Source: Cohnella nanjingensis
GTDB lineage: Bacteria > Bacillota > Bacilli > Paenibacillales > Paenibacillaceae
Length of the DNA stretch: 64,000 nucleotides
Assembly: GCF_014212125.1 (NCBI RefSeq)
Contig: NZ_JACJVP010000055.1
Span: 37,411-101,410, forward strand
Direction of reading: 5' to 3'
The translations under genes were made by a program, and so were the position numbers. The notes under the pieces are model-generated. The model searched no databases, had not been told where the DNA came from, and worked only from the letters and a program-made list of their open reading frames with translations. Below are positions 17,571-26,022 of this stretch, piece by piece. Each line of letters begins with the position of its first letter. Positions within the stretch are counted from its first letter, which is position 1.

Positions 17571-19403
17571 ATGCGCGTATCCAAACGGGTGCCGACATGG
17601 ATCGGCCTCGACCTGGTGTTCTTGTGGTTAAGCGTCTACTTCGCCTTCGTCGTTCATGACGGGGGGCTGCCATCCGGCCAGACCGCTTATCTGGCGGTCA
17701 TCTACGGACTCGTGCAGGCGCTGGCAGGCGTCGGGATCATGTTCGTCTTCGGCCTGTATCGCCGCATCTGGCAGTATGCCAGCGTAGGAGAGCTGGCCGC
17801 GCTCGGACAAGCCGCGCTCGTGAGCACCGCCGCCGGCTACTTGGTCGCCGCGGCCGCCATGGGCCAGATGATCCCGCTGTTCGCGCCGGTTCAGAGCTTC
17901 ATGTCGGCGCTTCTGCTGCTGGGCGGCAGCCGGTTCCTGTGGCGCCTGGCGTGCGACCGCTTCGGCGGCGAGCGCGGCGGCCGGGGCGCGAGCCGCAAAC
18001 GGACGCTGATCGTCGGAGCGGGCAACTGCGGGACGCTCTTCGCCAAAGAACTGCAGCAGAACGCTTCCTACCAGGCGCAGCCGGTCGCCTTCGTCGACGA
18101 CGATCCGTACAAGCACCGGCTCGAGGTGCTAGGCATCCCGGTGCTCGGCGGCCGCAAGGACATCCCGGCCATCGTCGCGGACAAGGACATCGAGGAGATT
18201 ATCATCGCGGTGCCTTCCGCCTCGAAGACGCAAATCTCGGAGATCGTGAAGATCTGCAAGAATACGAAGGCGCGGCTCAAGATCGTGCCGAACCTGCAAG
18301 ATTTGATCCACGGCAAGACGGCGACGCACCAGATCCGGGACGTGTCCGTCGAGGACCTGCTCGGGCGCGAGCCGATCCGCACCGACCTGAAGGGCATCGC
18401 CGACTACGTCGCGGGCAAGGTCGTCCTCGTGACGGGGGCGGGCGGTTCGATCGGCTCGGAGCTGTGCCGGCAGATCGCGCCGTTCCAGCCGGAGCGGCTG
18501 CTCCTGCTCGGACACGGGGAGAACAGCATCTACACGATCGAGATGGAGATGCGGTCCGCGTTTCCCAAACTCGCGATCGAGACGGTCATCGCGGACGTCC
18601 AGGACCGGACGCGGCTGGAGGAAGTGTTCCGCTGCATGAAGCCCCAAGTCGTCTTCCACGCCGCCGCGCACAAGCATGTGCCCCTCATGGAGCGCAATCC
18701 GTCCGAAGCGATCAAGAACAACGTTTTCGGCACGAAGAACGTTGCCGACTGCGCGGACGCGTTCGGCGCGGAGCGGTTCGTGCTCATCTCCTCCGACAAA
18801 GCCGTCAACCCGACGAGCGTCATGGGGACGACCAAGCGGATCGCCGAGATGTACATCCAGGGACTCGACAAGACGAGCGAGACGAAGTACGTCGCCGTCC
18901 GCTTCGGCAACGTGCTCGGCAGCCGGGGAAGCGTCATCCCGCGCTTCAAGCAGCAGATCGCGAGCGGCGGGCCCGTCACGGTCACGCATCCGGAGATGGT
19001 CCGCTACTTCATGACGATCCCCGAGGCGGTGCAGCTCGTCATTCAGGCCGGCGCGTTCGCGCAGGGCGGGGAGATCTTCATCCTCGACATGGGCAGTCCG
19101 GTCCGCATCTACGATCTGGCCGTCGACCTGATCCGCCTGTCCGGCTTCGAACCGGGCGTCGGCATGGAGATCACCTTCAGCGGCATCCGCGAAGGCGAGA
19201 AGCTCTACGAAGAATTGCTCACGAAGGAGGAGGGGCTCACCTCGACCAAACACGACCGGATCTACGTCGGCAAGCCGTCGCTCATCAACCGTTCGGAGTT
19301 GGAATTCGAATTCCGCCTTCTCGAACGGGTGCTCGCCAAGGATCCCGAAGAGATCCGCAGCGTGCTGCAGCAGCTGGTGCCGACCTACCGGAACGTCTCG
19401 TAA
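17571..19403 (+). CDS. Membrane UDP-GlcNAc 4,6-dehydratase, PglF/CapD/FlaA1-like
   Basis: 610 residues. Four N-terminal membrane helices (to about 120) precede a first nucleotide-binding region (TLIVGAGNCGTLFAKEL) and a second Rossmann domain (VTGAGGSIGSELCRQIAPF). The active site is the PglF-type SSDKAVNPTSVMGTTKR, in which Met takes the place of the usual SDR tyrosine and Asp-Lys act in catalysis. The product would be UDP-4-keto-6-deoxy-GlcNAc, the first intermediate of UDP-bacillosamine. PglD- and PglE-like enzymes later in the locus support this reading. AGGAGGG lies 8 bases before the ATG. Confidence 0.92.
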   Translation: MRVSKRVPTWIGLDLVFLWLSVYFAFVVHDGGLPSGQTAYLAVIYGLVQALAGVGIMFVFGLYRRIWQYASVGELAALGQAALVSTAAGYLVAAAAMGQMIPLFAPVQSFMSALLLLGGSRFLWRLACDRFGGERGGRGASRKRTLIVGAGNCGTLFAKELQQNASYQAQPVAFVDDDPYKHRLEVLGIPVLGGRKDIPAIVADKDIEEIIIAVPSASKTQISEIVKICKNTKARLKIVPNLQDLIHGKTATHQIRDVSVEDLLGREPIRTDLKGIADYVAGKVVLVTGAGGSIGSELCRQIAPFQPERLLLLGHGENSIYTIEMEMRSAFPKLAIETVIADVQDRTRLEEVFRCMKPQVVFHAAAHKHVPLMERNPSEAIKNNVFGTKNVADCADAFGAERFVLISSDKAVNPTSVMGTTKRIAEMYIQGLDKTSETKYVAVRFGNVLGSRGSVIPRFKQQIASGGPVTVTHPEMVRYFMTIPEAVQLVIQAGAFAQGGEIFILDMGSPVRIYDLAVDLIRLSGFEPGVGMEITFSGIREGEKLYEELLTKEEGLTSTKHDRIYVGKPSLINRSELEFEFRLLERVLAKDPEEIRSVLQQLVPTYRNVS

Positions 19404-19440
19404 TCATCCGCCGAAGCGAAAGAGGGGAATCGTTAATGTC

Positions 19441-20799
19441 ATGCAAGCCGTGAAAGGAACGGCCGCAACCAAACCTACGAACGCCGTGGCCCGCGTGCTG
19501 GCTCGCAAGGGAGGCACCGCCTTCCTGCTGAACGCCTCCGGCATGGGCCTCGCGTTCCTGCTGCAAGTCTGCCTCGCCCGGGAGCTTGGAGCGATCAGTT
19601 ACGGACATTACGCCTATGTGATGACCGTGATTACCTTCCTGGTCTTCCCGGCGAAGCTGGGGTTCGATATGACGATCGTGCGCTACGTCTCCGCCTACCG
19701 GGCGGACGATCGCTGGAGCGAGATCAAGGGCATCCTGCGGTTCGCGAACCGCTGGTCGCTGGCCCTCTCGCTCGCCGTCGTCGCCATCGGATACGCCGTC
19801 TTGCAACTCTATGCGCGTTCGATGGAGCCGGACCTGTACGCGACCTTCCTGATCGGCCTCGGGTGCGTGCCGTTCCTGGCGCTCGCGCTGCTCCGGCAGA
19901 GCGCGCTCCAGGCGCTGAACGAAGTGCTGTACGCGCAGATGCCCGAGAAGATCATCCGACCGGTCCTGCTCGTCGTCTGTCTCTACGCCGCTGTATGGAT
20001 CGGACAATCGGCGGCAAACGCGCCGCTCGCCATGGCGCTGTTCGGATTGTCCCTGCTCCTGACCTATGGGATGGGAGCGGCGGTGCTCCGAAGAAAGACT
20101 GTAACGCATATGCAAGGCATCGATCCCGTCGTTCATCCGAGAGAGTGGATGGGGACGTCGATCTCGCTCATGATCAACGCGGGCATCTACCTAATCCTGG
20201 GTCAGCTGAACGTGCTGATGACGGGGATGATCCACGGCACCTACGAATCGGGCATTCTGTCCGCGGCCGTGCGGATCGCCGCGCTCGTCACGTTCGCGAT
20301 GACGGCGATCAACATGACCGCGGCCCCGCTCATGTCGGCCGCCTACGCGCAGAAGGATATGAAGCGGCTGCAGAGCGTTTGCACCGCATCGGGCGGTGCA
20401 GCGCTGGCGTTCGCCCTCGTCGTCCTGCTCGTGATCGCGTTCTTCGGCCGGCCGATCCTGGCGATCTTCGGCCCCGAGTTCAGAGAGGGCTACATCCCGC
20501 TCCTCATCATGGCCGCCGGCCAGTTCGTCAGCGCCCTGTGCGGGCAGACGGGGATGGTCATGACGATGACGGGACATCAGAGCACGCTGACCAAAGCGCT
20601 GATCGTATCGGCGATCCTGAACGCCGCGCTGAATCTGATCCTGATCCCGTCCTACGGGATGACCGGGGCGGCGATCGCGACGTTCGCGGGGGGCGCGTTC
20701 TGGCCTTTCGCGATGGTATTCGTCGTCCGTCGCAAGCTCGGCATCCAGACGAGCCTGCTGCAGACCTTAGTGAACCGGAACCGGAGGGATGGGGAATGA
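19441..20799 (+). CDS. Polysaccharide flippase, Wzx/MATE-like
   Basis: 452-residue membrane protein with about 12-14 hydrophobic helices and the polysaccharide-transport pattern of the MOP superfamily (GMGLAFLLQVCLARELGAISYG near the N-terminus in two overlapping segments). It would flip undecaprenyl-linked repeat units across the membrane. AGAGGGG lies about 12 bases before the ATG. The stop overlaps the next start (ATGA), so the two are translationally coupled. Confidence 0.9.
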   Translation: MQAVKGTAATKPTNAVARVLARKGGTAFLLNASGMGLAFLLQVCLARELGAISYGHYAYVMTVITFLVFPAKLGFDMTIVRYVSAYRADDRWSEIKGILRFANRWSLALSLAVVAIGYAVLQLYARSMEPDLYATFLIGLGCVPFLALALLRQSALQALNEVLYAQMPEKIIRPVLLVVCLYAAVWIGQSAANAPLAMALFGLSLLLTYGMGAAVLRRKTVTHMQGIDPVVHPREWMGTSISLMINAGIYLILGQLNVLMTGMIHGTYESGILSAAVRIAALVTFAMTAINMTAAPLMSAAYAQKDMKRLQSVCTASGGAALAFALVVLLVIAFFGRPILAIFGPEFREGYIPLLIMAAGQFVSALCGQTGMVMTMTGHQSTLTKALIVSAILNAALNLILIPSYGMTGAAIATFAGGAFWPFAMVFVVRRKLGIQTSLLQTLVNRNRRDGE

Positions 20800-21923
20800 A
20801 CCGTAGAATCAAGGTGCTCCACATCGTCGGGAAAATGCATCCGGGCGGCATCGAGACGCTGCTGATGAACATCTACCGGCATATCGATCGAACGAAGTAC
20901 GAATTCCATTTTGGCGTCCAGACGGAAGAGAAGGCCTTCTACGACGACGAGATCGTCTCGCTGGGCGGCAAGATCGTCCGCCAGCCGCATCCGAAGGACG
21001 GCCTCTGGGCGTACCGGCGGGCGCTGGTGGCGAACATCCGCGAGCACGGTCCGTACGACGCGATCCACAGCCATATCTTCGGCTTCAGCGGATACGTGCT
21101 TAAGGTGGCGAAGGAGCTGGGCGTGCCCGTGCGCATCAGCCACAGCCACAATACGCAGGACAGCCGCCGGGAGAGCTGGTTCCGCTCGCTGTACCGCGCG
21201 CATATGCGGCGGTTGATCCGCTCCCATGCGACGGGCATGCTCGGCTGCTCGAACGAAGCGTGCGAGTCGCTGTTCGGCGGCGATTGCTGGCGCGACGAGC
21301 GCGTGAAGGTGTTCCCCAACGCGATCGATCCCGCGCCGTATGCGGGACTCCAAGCGAAGCGGACCGTGCTGAAGGAACGCTTGGACCTGCCGCCCGGCGC
21401 GGTGGTCGTCGGGCATATCGGACGCTTCAGCCCGCAGAAGAACCACGCCTTTCTGCTGGAGAAGTTCGCGGCTTTTCGGGGCGTCTGCCCCGATGCGCAC
21501 CTGCTCCTGATCGGCGACGGCCCCTTGCGCGCCCAGACGGAAGCGCAAGCCGCGGCGCTCGGCCTCGGCGAGAGCGTCCGGTTCCTCGGCGTGCGCAAGG
21601 ACGTGCCCCAACTGCTGGGCGCCATGGATCTATTCCTACTCCCGTCGCTGTACGAAGGGCTTGGCATCGTCTTGATCGAGGCGCAGGCGGCGGGCGTGCC
21701 CTGCCTCGTCTCGGATCGCGTGCCGCCCGCCGCCGATCTCGGCATCGGCCTGCTGAAGCGGCTGCCCCTGGAAGCGGGCGCCGATCGCTGGACGGATCTC
21801 ATGCTGCGCATGACGGGCGCCGCCGAACCGGTCGCTTGGTCCTCGCGGCACCAAGCGCTGCTGACCAACGGCTACGACATCGGCCAGAGCGTCCTGCGGC
21901 TGGAGCGCATGTATGGAGGTTAA
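20796..21923 (+). CDS. Glycosyltransferase family 4, EpsF-like
   Basis: 375 residues with the GT-B fold. The N-terminus KVLHIVGKMHPGGIETLLMN is typical of EpsF-type enzymes, and the donor-binding C-terminal domain shows VGHIGRFSPQKNHAFLLE and the EX7E region LPSLYEGLGIVLIEAQ. It adds one sugar of the repeat unit at the cytoplasmic face; donor and acceptor are unknown. It overlaps the flippase gene by 4 bases and the next gene by 11. Confidence 0.92.
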   Translation: MNRRIKVLHIVGKMHPGGIETLLMNIYRHIDRTKYEFHFGVQTEEKAFYDDEIVSLGGKIVRQPHPKDGLWAYRRALVANIREHGPYDAIHSHIFGFSGYVLKVAKELGVPVRISHSHNTQDSRRESWFRSLYRAHMRRLIRSHATGMLGCSNEACESLFGGDCWRDERVKVFPNAIDPAPYAGLQAKRTVLKERLDLPPGAVVVGHIGRFSPQKNHAFLLEKFAAFRGVCPDAHLLLIGDGPLRAQTEAQAAALGLGESVRFLGVRKDVPQLLGAMDLFLLPSLYEGLGIVLIEAQAAGVPCLVSDRVPPAADLGIGLLKRLPLEAGADRWTDLMLRMTGAAEPVAWSSRHQALLTNGYDIGQSVLRLERMYGG

Positions 21924-23181
21924 CCGCGCGCTCCACCGGCCGATCCTCGCCGTCATCTACGCGGCGCTCGCCCTGCTGGCCGCCTGCTGGCTGCTTAGCT
22001 GGGACACGGACGCCGGGATCGCGCTGTTCTTCGCGCTGATGCTGCCGCTGCTCGGCCTCATGCGTTGGCCGAATTCGCCGCGGCTGCTCTTCCTAGGGTT
22101 CGCCGTGATGGTCGGCGGCAAGTTCGTCTACGCGCTGACGCAGGATCCGCTCAAAGGACCGGACGAACGGAATTACTTCGCCCAGGTCGCCGCGTTCCAG
22201 GATCTCGGCTCCTTTTTCGCCTACGCCTGGGAGCAGATCACGCTGAACGGGTTCAACGTCTCCGCGTATCCGATCTTCGGCTTGCTGTACATGCCGTTCT
22301 ACAAGGGCGTGCAGCTCGAAGACCCGCTCGCCATCATCGTGTTCAACTCGCTGCTGCTGCTGCTGGTCGTGCATCAGACTTACAGCTTGTGCAGAAACCA
22401 CTTTCGCTTCGCGCTGCCGGCGCTGGCGGAGACGAAGTTCCACGGCTGGACCGCGTTCGCGCTGTTCGTCAGCCCCTCGTTCATGTTCATGACCTCGATC
22501 TTCGCGAAGGACGTGACGAGCGTGCTGCTCGGTCTGCTCGGCGCCCTGCTCCTGCTGCGCAAGCGCTATGTCCTGTTCGTGGCGGTGCTGCTCTACGCGA
22601 CCGGCCTCCGGGACTACGCCATCGTCTACACGCTTGGCTATTATCTGCTGTTCCGGGGCCGCATGAAGACGGCGCTCGCGATGCTGGTCGTCTCGCTGGC
22701 CGCCGTCGTCCTGTTCGCGGGCGTCTCCGGCGCGCTGAATGCGGGGCTGCTCGCCGTCTTCCTGTTCTTCAGTCCGAATCCGCTGAAGCTGGGCAACTGG
22801 GACGCGGCGGTGCTGTACCGGACGCTCGAGGCGATCTGGATGTCCTTCTCGCTCGTCGCGGCGGCGGTCGTCTACGCCAAGGCGCCGGAGACGAGACGGT
22901 TCTACCGGCTGGCTTTAATCGTCCTCGTGACGTATGCCTGCACCCTGATTCTGGTCGGATACGTCACGGTCGTGTCGCGGGAGCTCGAGTACGGGGTCGG
23001 CACGATCGGCGACAACATGGTGCGCAAGAAGCTGCCGGTGCTGCCGCTGCTCTACATTTTCAGCGCGTATACGATGGTCTGGCTTGGGAAGCTCACCCGT
23101 CCGATCCGTCGGATTAAGGAGGTGCAATCATGCGGGGAAGGGACAAGTTCAGCCGGTTTAGACCGTTCATTCGAGCCGTAA
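21913..23181 (+). CDS. Polytopic membrane protein, candidate repeat-unit polymerase (Wzy-like)
   Basis: 422 residues with about ten hydrophobic helices. A large loop after helix 3 contains the charged motif QDPLKGPDERNYFAQ. I do not recognise a named family with certainty. Its place between the flippase/transferase and an acyltransferase, and the lack of any other polymerase candidate in the locus, suggest Wzy; a membrane GT-C-type glycosyltransferase is the alternative. The gene overlaps both neighbours (11 and 52 bases). Confidence 0.6.
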   Translation: MEVNRALHRPILAVIYAALALLAACWLLSWDTDAGIALFFALMLPLLGLMRWPNSPRLLFLGFAVMVGGKFVYALTQDPLKGPDERNYFAQVAAFQDLGSFFAYAWEQITLNGFNVSAYPIFGLLYMPFYKGVQLEDPLAIIVFNSLLLLLVVHQTYSLCRNHFRFALPALAETKFHGWTAFALFVSPSFMFMTSIFAKDVTSVLLGLLGALLLLRKRYVLFVAVLLYATGLRDYAIVYTLGYYLLFRGRMKTALAMLVVSLAAVVLFAGVSGALNAGLLAVFLFFSPNPLKLGNWDAAVLYRTLEAIWMSFSLVAAAVVYAKAPETRRFYRLALIVLVTYACTLILVGYVTVVSRELEYGVGTIGDNMVRKKLPVLPLLYIFSAYTMVWLGKLTRPIRRIKEVQSCGEGTSSAGLDRSFEP

Positions 23182-23732
23182 CGGCCGTCATGAAGCCGGT
23201 GCCGCGGCCCGTGCTTCGCTGGTTCTGGCAATGGAGCGACGCGCTGCCCGGGTTGGCCGGCGCGACGCTGCGATACTGCCTGCTGAAGCGCCTCGCCCGG
23301 CGATGCGGGGACAACGTCATGATCGGACCCGGCGTCGAGATCCGCTATCCGGAACGGCTCTCCGTCGGCGACAACGTGAGCGTCCATCGCCAGTGCTATC
23401 TGGATGCCTACGGCGGCATCGAGATCGGCGACGACGTCTCGATCGCGCACCAGTCGTCGCTCATCTCGTTCGAGCACACGTGGAGCGACGAGTCGCTGCC
23501 GATCCGCGACAATCCGCTCGTCACCGGGACGATCCGCGTCCATGACGACGTCTGGATCGGCTGCGGCTGCCGGATCCTGTCCGGCGTCGACATCCACGGC
23601 CGCTCCGTCGTCGCCGCGGGCTCCGTCGTCACCAAAACGGTGCCGCCGGGGACGGTCGTCGGCGGCGTGCCCGCGAAGCCCATCAAGAAGATTAGAGAGG
23701 AGGGCGCTTATGAACGTTCTATGGGCTCATGA
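23130..23732 (+). CDS. Acyltransferase with left-handed beta-helix (hexapeptide repeats)
   Basis: 200 residues. Hexapeptide repeats run from about residue 60 (NVMIGPGVEIRYPERLSVGD) to 185 (GRSVVAAGSVVTKTVPPGT, then VVGGVPAKPI), with the catalytic His in ISFEHTWSDES. It most likely O-acetylates a sugar of the polysaccharide with acetyl-CoA. A strong AAGGAGGTG lies before ATG 23130, which supports this start even though it overlaps the preceding gene by 52 bases. Confidence 0.88.
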   Translation: MRGRDKFSRFRPFIRAVTAVMKPVPRPVLRWFWQWSDALPGLAGATLRYCLLKRLARRCGDNVMIGPGVEIRYPERLSVGDNVSVHRQCYLDAYGGIEIGDDVSIAHQSSLISFEHTWSDESLPIRDNPLVTGTIRVHDDVWIGCGCRILSGVDIHGRSVVAAGSVVTKTVPPGTVVGGVPAKPIKKIREEGAYERSMGS

Positions 23733-24954
23733 CCACATGTTCTACTACAACGAATCCGGCAGGTACTATTCCGGGGGGAAGCTGCCGTACAAGGTCTGGC
23801 AGCGTTACCTGAACGTATTCGACCAGATGACGGTCGTCGGGAGGGGACGCAAGCTGCCCGCCGAAGCCGATACGACCGGCAAGACGCTGTCGAGCGGGCC
23901 GAACGTCGAATTTCTCGTGATGCCCTCGCTCAGCAATCCCGTGAACAAGCTGACCAAGAAAGGCTACGTCGAACGGATGCTCACGGACGCCATCCTGCAG
24001 GCCGACGCGGTCATCGCGCGGCTGCCGAGCGAGCTCGGCGCCGAGGCGATTCGCCTGGCCCGCAAGTTCGGCAAGCCGTTCGCCGTCGAGGTGGTCGCCT
24101 GCGCTTGGGACGGCCTGTGGAATTACGGCAACGTGCAGGGCAAGCTGTACGCGCCGTTCTCCTATCAGAAGACGCGCGCGCTGGTCCGCCAAGCGCCGTT
24201 CGCCATCTATGTGACGGATGCCTTCCTGCAGCGCCGTTACCCGAACAAGACCGGACGGATCGGCGTATGCTCGAACGTCGAGATCGCCGAACCTCCTTCC
24301 GAGGTGCTGGAGCGCCGACTCGCGCGGATTCGGAACAAGCCGGCGGACGAACCGCTCGTCTTCGGCTTGATCGGCTCGCTGAACGGCCGCACCAAAGGAA
24401 TCGAGGTCGCCCTGCGGGCGCTGGCCCGCATCCGGGATAAGCTGCCGCCGTTCGAATTCCGCATCCTCGGCGACGGCGCGCAGGATCGCTGGAAGGCGCT
24501 TGCCGACCGGTTGTCCCTGGGCGACGCGGTGAAGTTCTGCGGCGTGCTCCCGAGCGGGCAGGCGGTATGGGAGTGGCTCGACGGGATCGATCACTACCTG
24601 CAGCCGAGCTTCCAAGAGGGCCTGCCGCGCGCCGCCATCGAAGCGATGAGCCGGGGCTGTCCCGTCATCGGCTCGACGGCGGGGGGCATTCCCGAGTTGA
24701 TCCCGCCGGATTGCCTGCACAAGCCGGGGAACGATCGGCAGCTCGCGGAGCGGATCCTCGCCTTCGCGGGACGGACCGAAGAATTGATCGCGCAGGCGGA
24801 GCGCAACTTCGCCCGCTCGGCCGACTTCGTCAAGACGAAGCTGGACGATCAGCGCGAGCGGTTCTGGCAGTCGTTCCGGTCCTACGCGGAGCAGAAAGTC
24901 GTAAGCCGCACGCAGAGAGAAGCAATGGATCGCGAGAGGAGAGAGATGGCATGA
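23710..24954 (+). CDS. Glycosyltransferase family 4
   Basis: 414 residues. ATG 23710 is chosen because the protein then begins MNVLWAHDHMFYYNESG and GAGAGGAGGGC lies 6 or so bases upstream, inside the end of the acyltransferase gene (23-base overlap). The GT-B C-terminal half shows FGLIGSLNGRTKGIEVALRA and YLQPSFQEGLPRAAIEAMSR, where the Glu residues contact the nucleotide sugar. Specificity unknown. Its stop overlaps the epimerase start (ATGA). Confidence 0.9.
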   Translation: MNVLWAHDHMFYYNESGRYYSGGKLPYKVWQRYLNVFDQMTVVGRGRKLPAEADTTGKTLSSGPNVEFLVMPSLSNPVNKLTKKGYVERMLTDAILQADAVIARLPSELGAEAIRLARKFGKPFAVEVVACAWDGLWNYGNVQGKLYAPFSYQKTRALVRQAPFAIYVTDAFLQRRYPNKTGRIGVCSNVEIAEPPSEVLERRLARIRNKPADEPLVFGLIGSLNGRTKGIEVALRALARIRDKLPPFEFRILGDGAQDRWKALADRLSLGDAVKFCGVLPSGQAVWEWLDGIDHYLQPSFQEGLPRAAIEAMSRGCPVIGSTAGGIPELIPPDCLHKPGNDRQLAERILAFAGRTEELIAQAERNFARSADFVKTKLDDQRERFWQSFRSYAEQKVVSRTQREAMDRERREMA

Positions 24955-25982
24955 CGATCGTCGTGACGGGAGCCGCCGGCTTCATCGGCTATCACCTGGC
25001 CGCAAGACTGCTGCTGGAAGGCAAGCAAGTCATAGGCATCGACAATATGAACGATTATTACGACGTCAAGCTGAAGGAGGACCGCCTGGCGCGGATCGCC
25101 GATCACCCGAACTTCACGTTCCATCGGACGGACGTAGCCGATGCCGCGGCGCTGGAGGCCGCCCTCGCAGGAGAAGAGGTGGAGGCGTTCATCCATCTGG
25201 CGGCCCAGGCGGGAGTTCGCTATAGCTTGCAGAACCCGCGGGCCTACATCGATTCCAACTTGGTCGGATTCGGGAACGTGCTCGAATGGTGCAGGCAGCA
25301 CCGGGCGGGCCACCTGATCTACGCTTCGTCCAGCTCGGTCTACGGCATGAACGAGACGATGCCGTTCTCCGTGCACGACAACGTCGATCACCCGGTCAGC
25401 CTGTACGCGGCGACCAAGAAGGCCAACGAGCTCATGGCCCACTCCTACAGCCATCTGTACGGCATCCCGACGACGGGTCTCCGCTTCTTCACGGTCTACG
25501 GTCCGTGGGGACGTCCGGATATGGCCTACTTCTCGTTCACGCGGAAGATTCGGAACGGACAGCCGATCGAAGTGTTCAACGGCGGGCGCATGCAGCGCGA
25601 CTTTACCTACGTGGACGATATCGTCGAGGGCATCTTCCGGTTGATTCCGGTCGTCCCCGCCCCGAATCCCGACTGGGATCGCCGCCTGGCGGACCCGGGC
25701 ACGAGCAGCGCGCCGTACCGGGTGTACAACATCGGCAACCATCAGCCGGTCGAGCTGATGACGATGATCCGGACGATCGAGGAAGCGGTCGGGCGCGAAG
25801 CGGTCATCGACTACAAGCCGATGCAGCCGGGGGACGTCACGGCGACGTACGCGGACATCGCCGATCTGCAGCAAGCGACCGGCTTCGCTCCGTCGACCCC
25901 GATCGAGGAAGGTCTGCGCCGCTTCGTGGCGTGGCATAACGCTTATTACGAGGAGAGGGAGCTGGTCGTCCCCGCCACATGA
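24951..25982 (+). CDS. UDP-glucuronate 4-epimerase
   Basis: 343-residue extended SDR enzyme. The NAD site is VVTGAAGFIGYHLA, the active site has SSSSVYG and YAATKKANE (the Tyr-x3-Lys pair), and FFTVYGPWGRPDMAYFSF is the signature that separates GlcA epimerases from GalE. It converts UDP-GlcA to UDP-GalA. It fits the locus, since Ugd at 30581 makes UDP-GlcA and GalU at 29677 makes UDP-Glc, so a uronic acid is probably in the polymer. Confidence 0.93.
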   Translation: MTIVVTGAAGFIGYHLAARLLLEGKQVIGIDNMNDYYDVKLKEDRLARIADHPNFTFHRTDVADAAALEAALAGEEVEAFIHLAAQAGVRYSLQNPRAYIDSNLVGFGNVLEWCRQHRAGHLIYASSSSVYGMNETMPFSVHDNVDHPVSLYAATKKANELMAHSYSHLYGIPTTGLRFFTVYGPWGRPDMAYFSFTRKIRNGQPIEVFNGGRMQRDFTYVDDIVEGIFRLIPVVPAPNPDWDRRLADPGTSSAPYRVYNIGNHQPVELMTMIRTIEEAVGREAVIDYKPMQPGDVTATYADIADLQQATGFAPSTPIEEGLRRFVAWHNAYYEERELVVPAT

Positions 25983-26022
25983 GGCGGCATCGCCGGAGGG
26001 TACCGAACACGAGAGGAGGGAA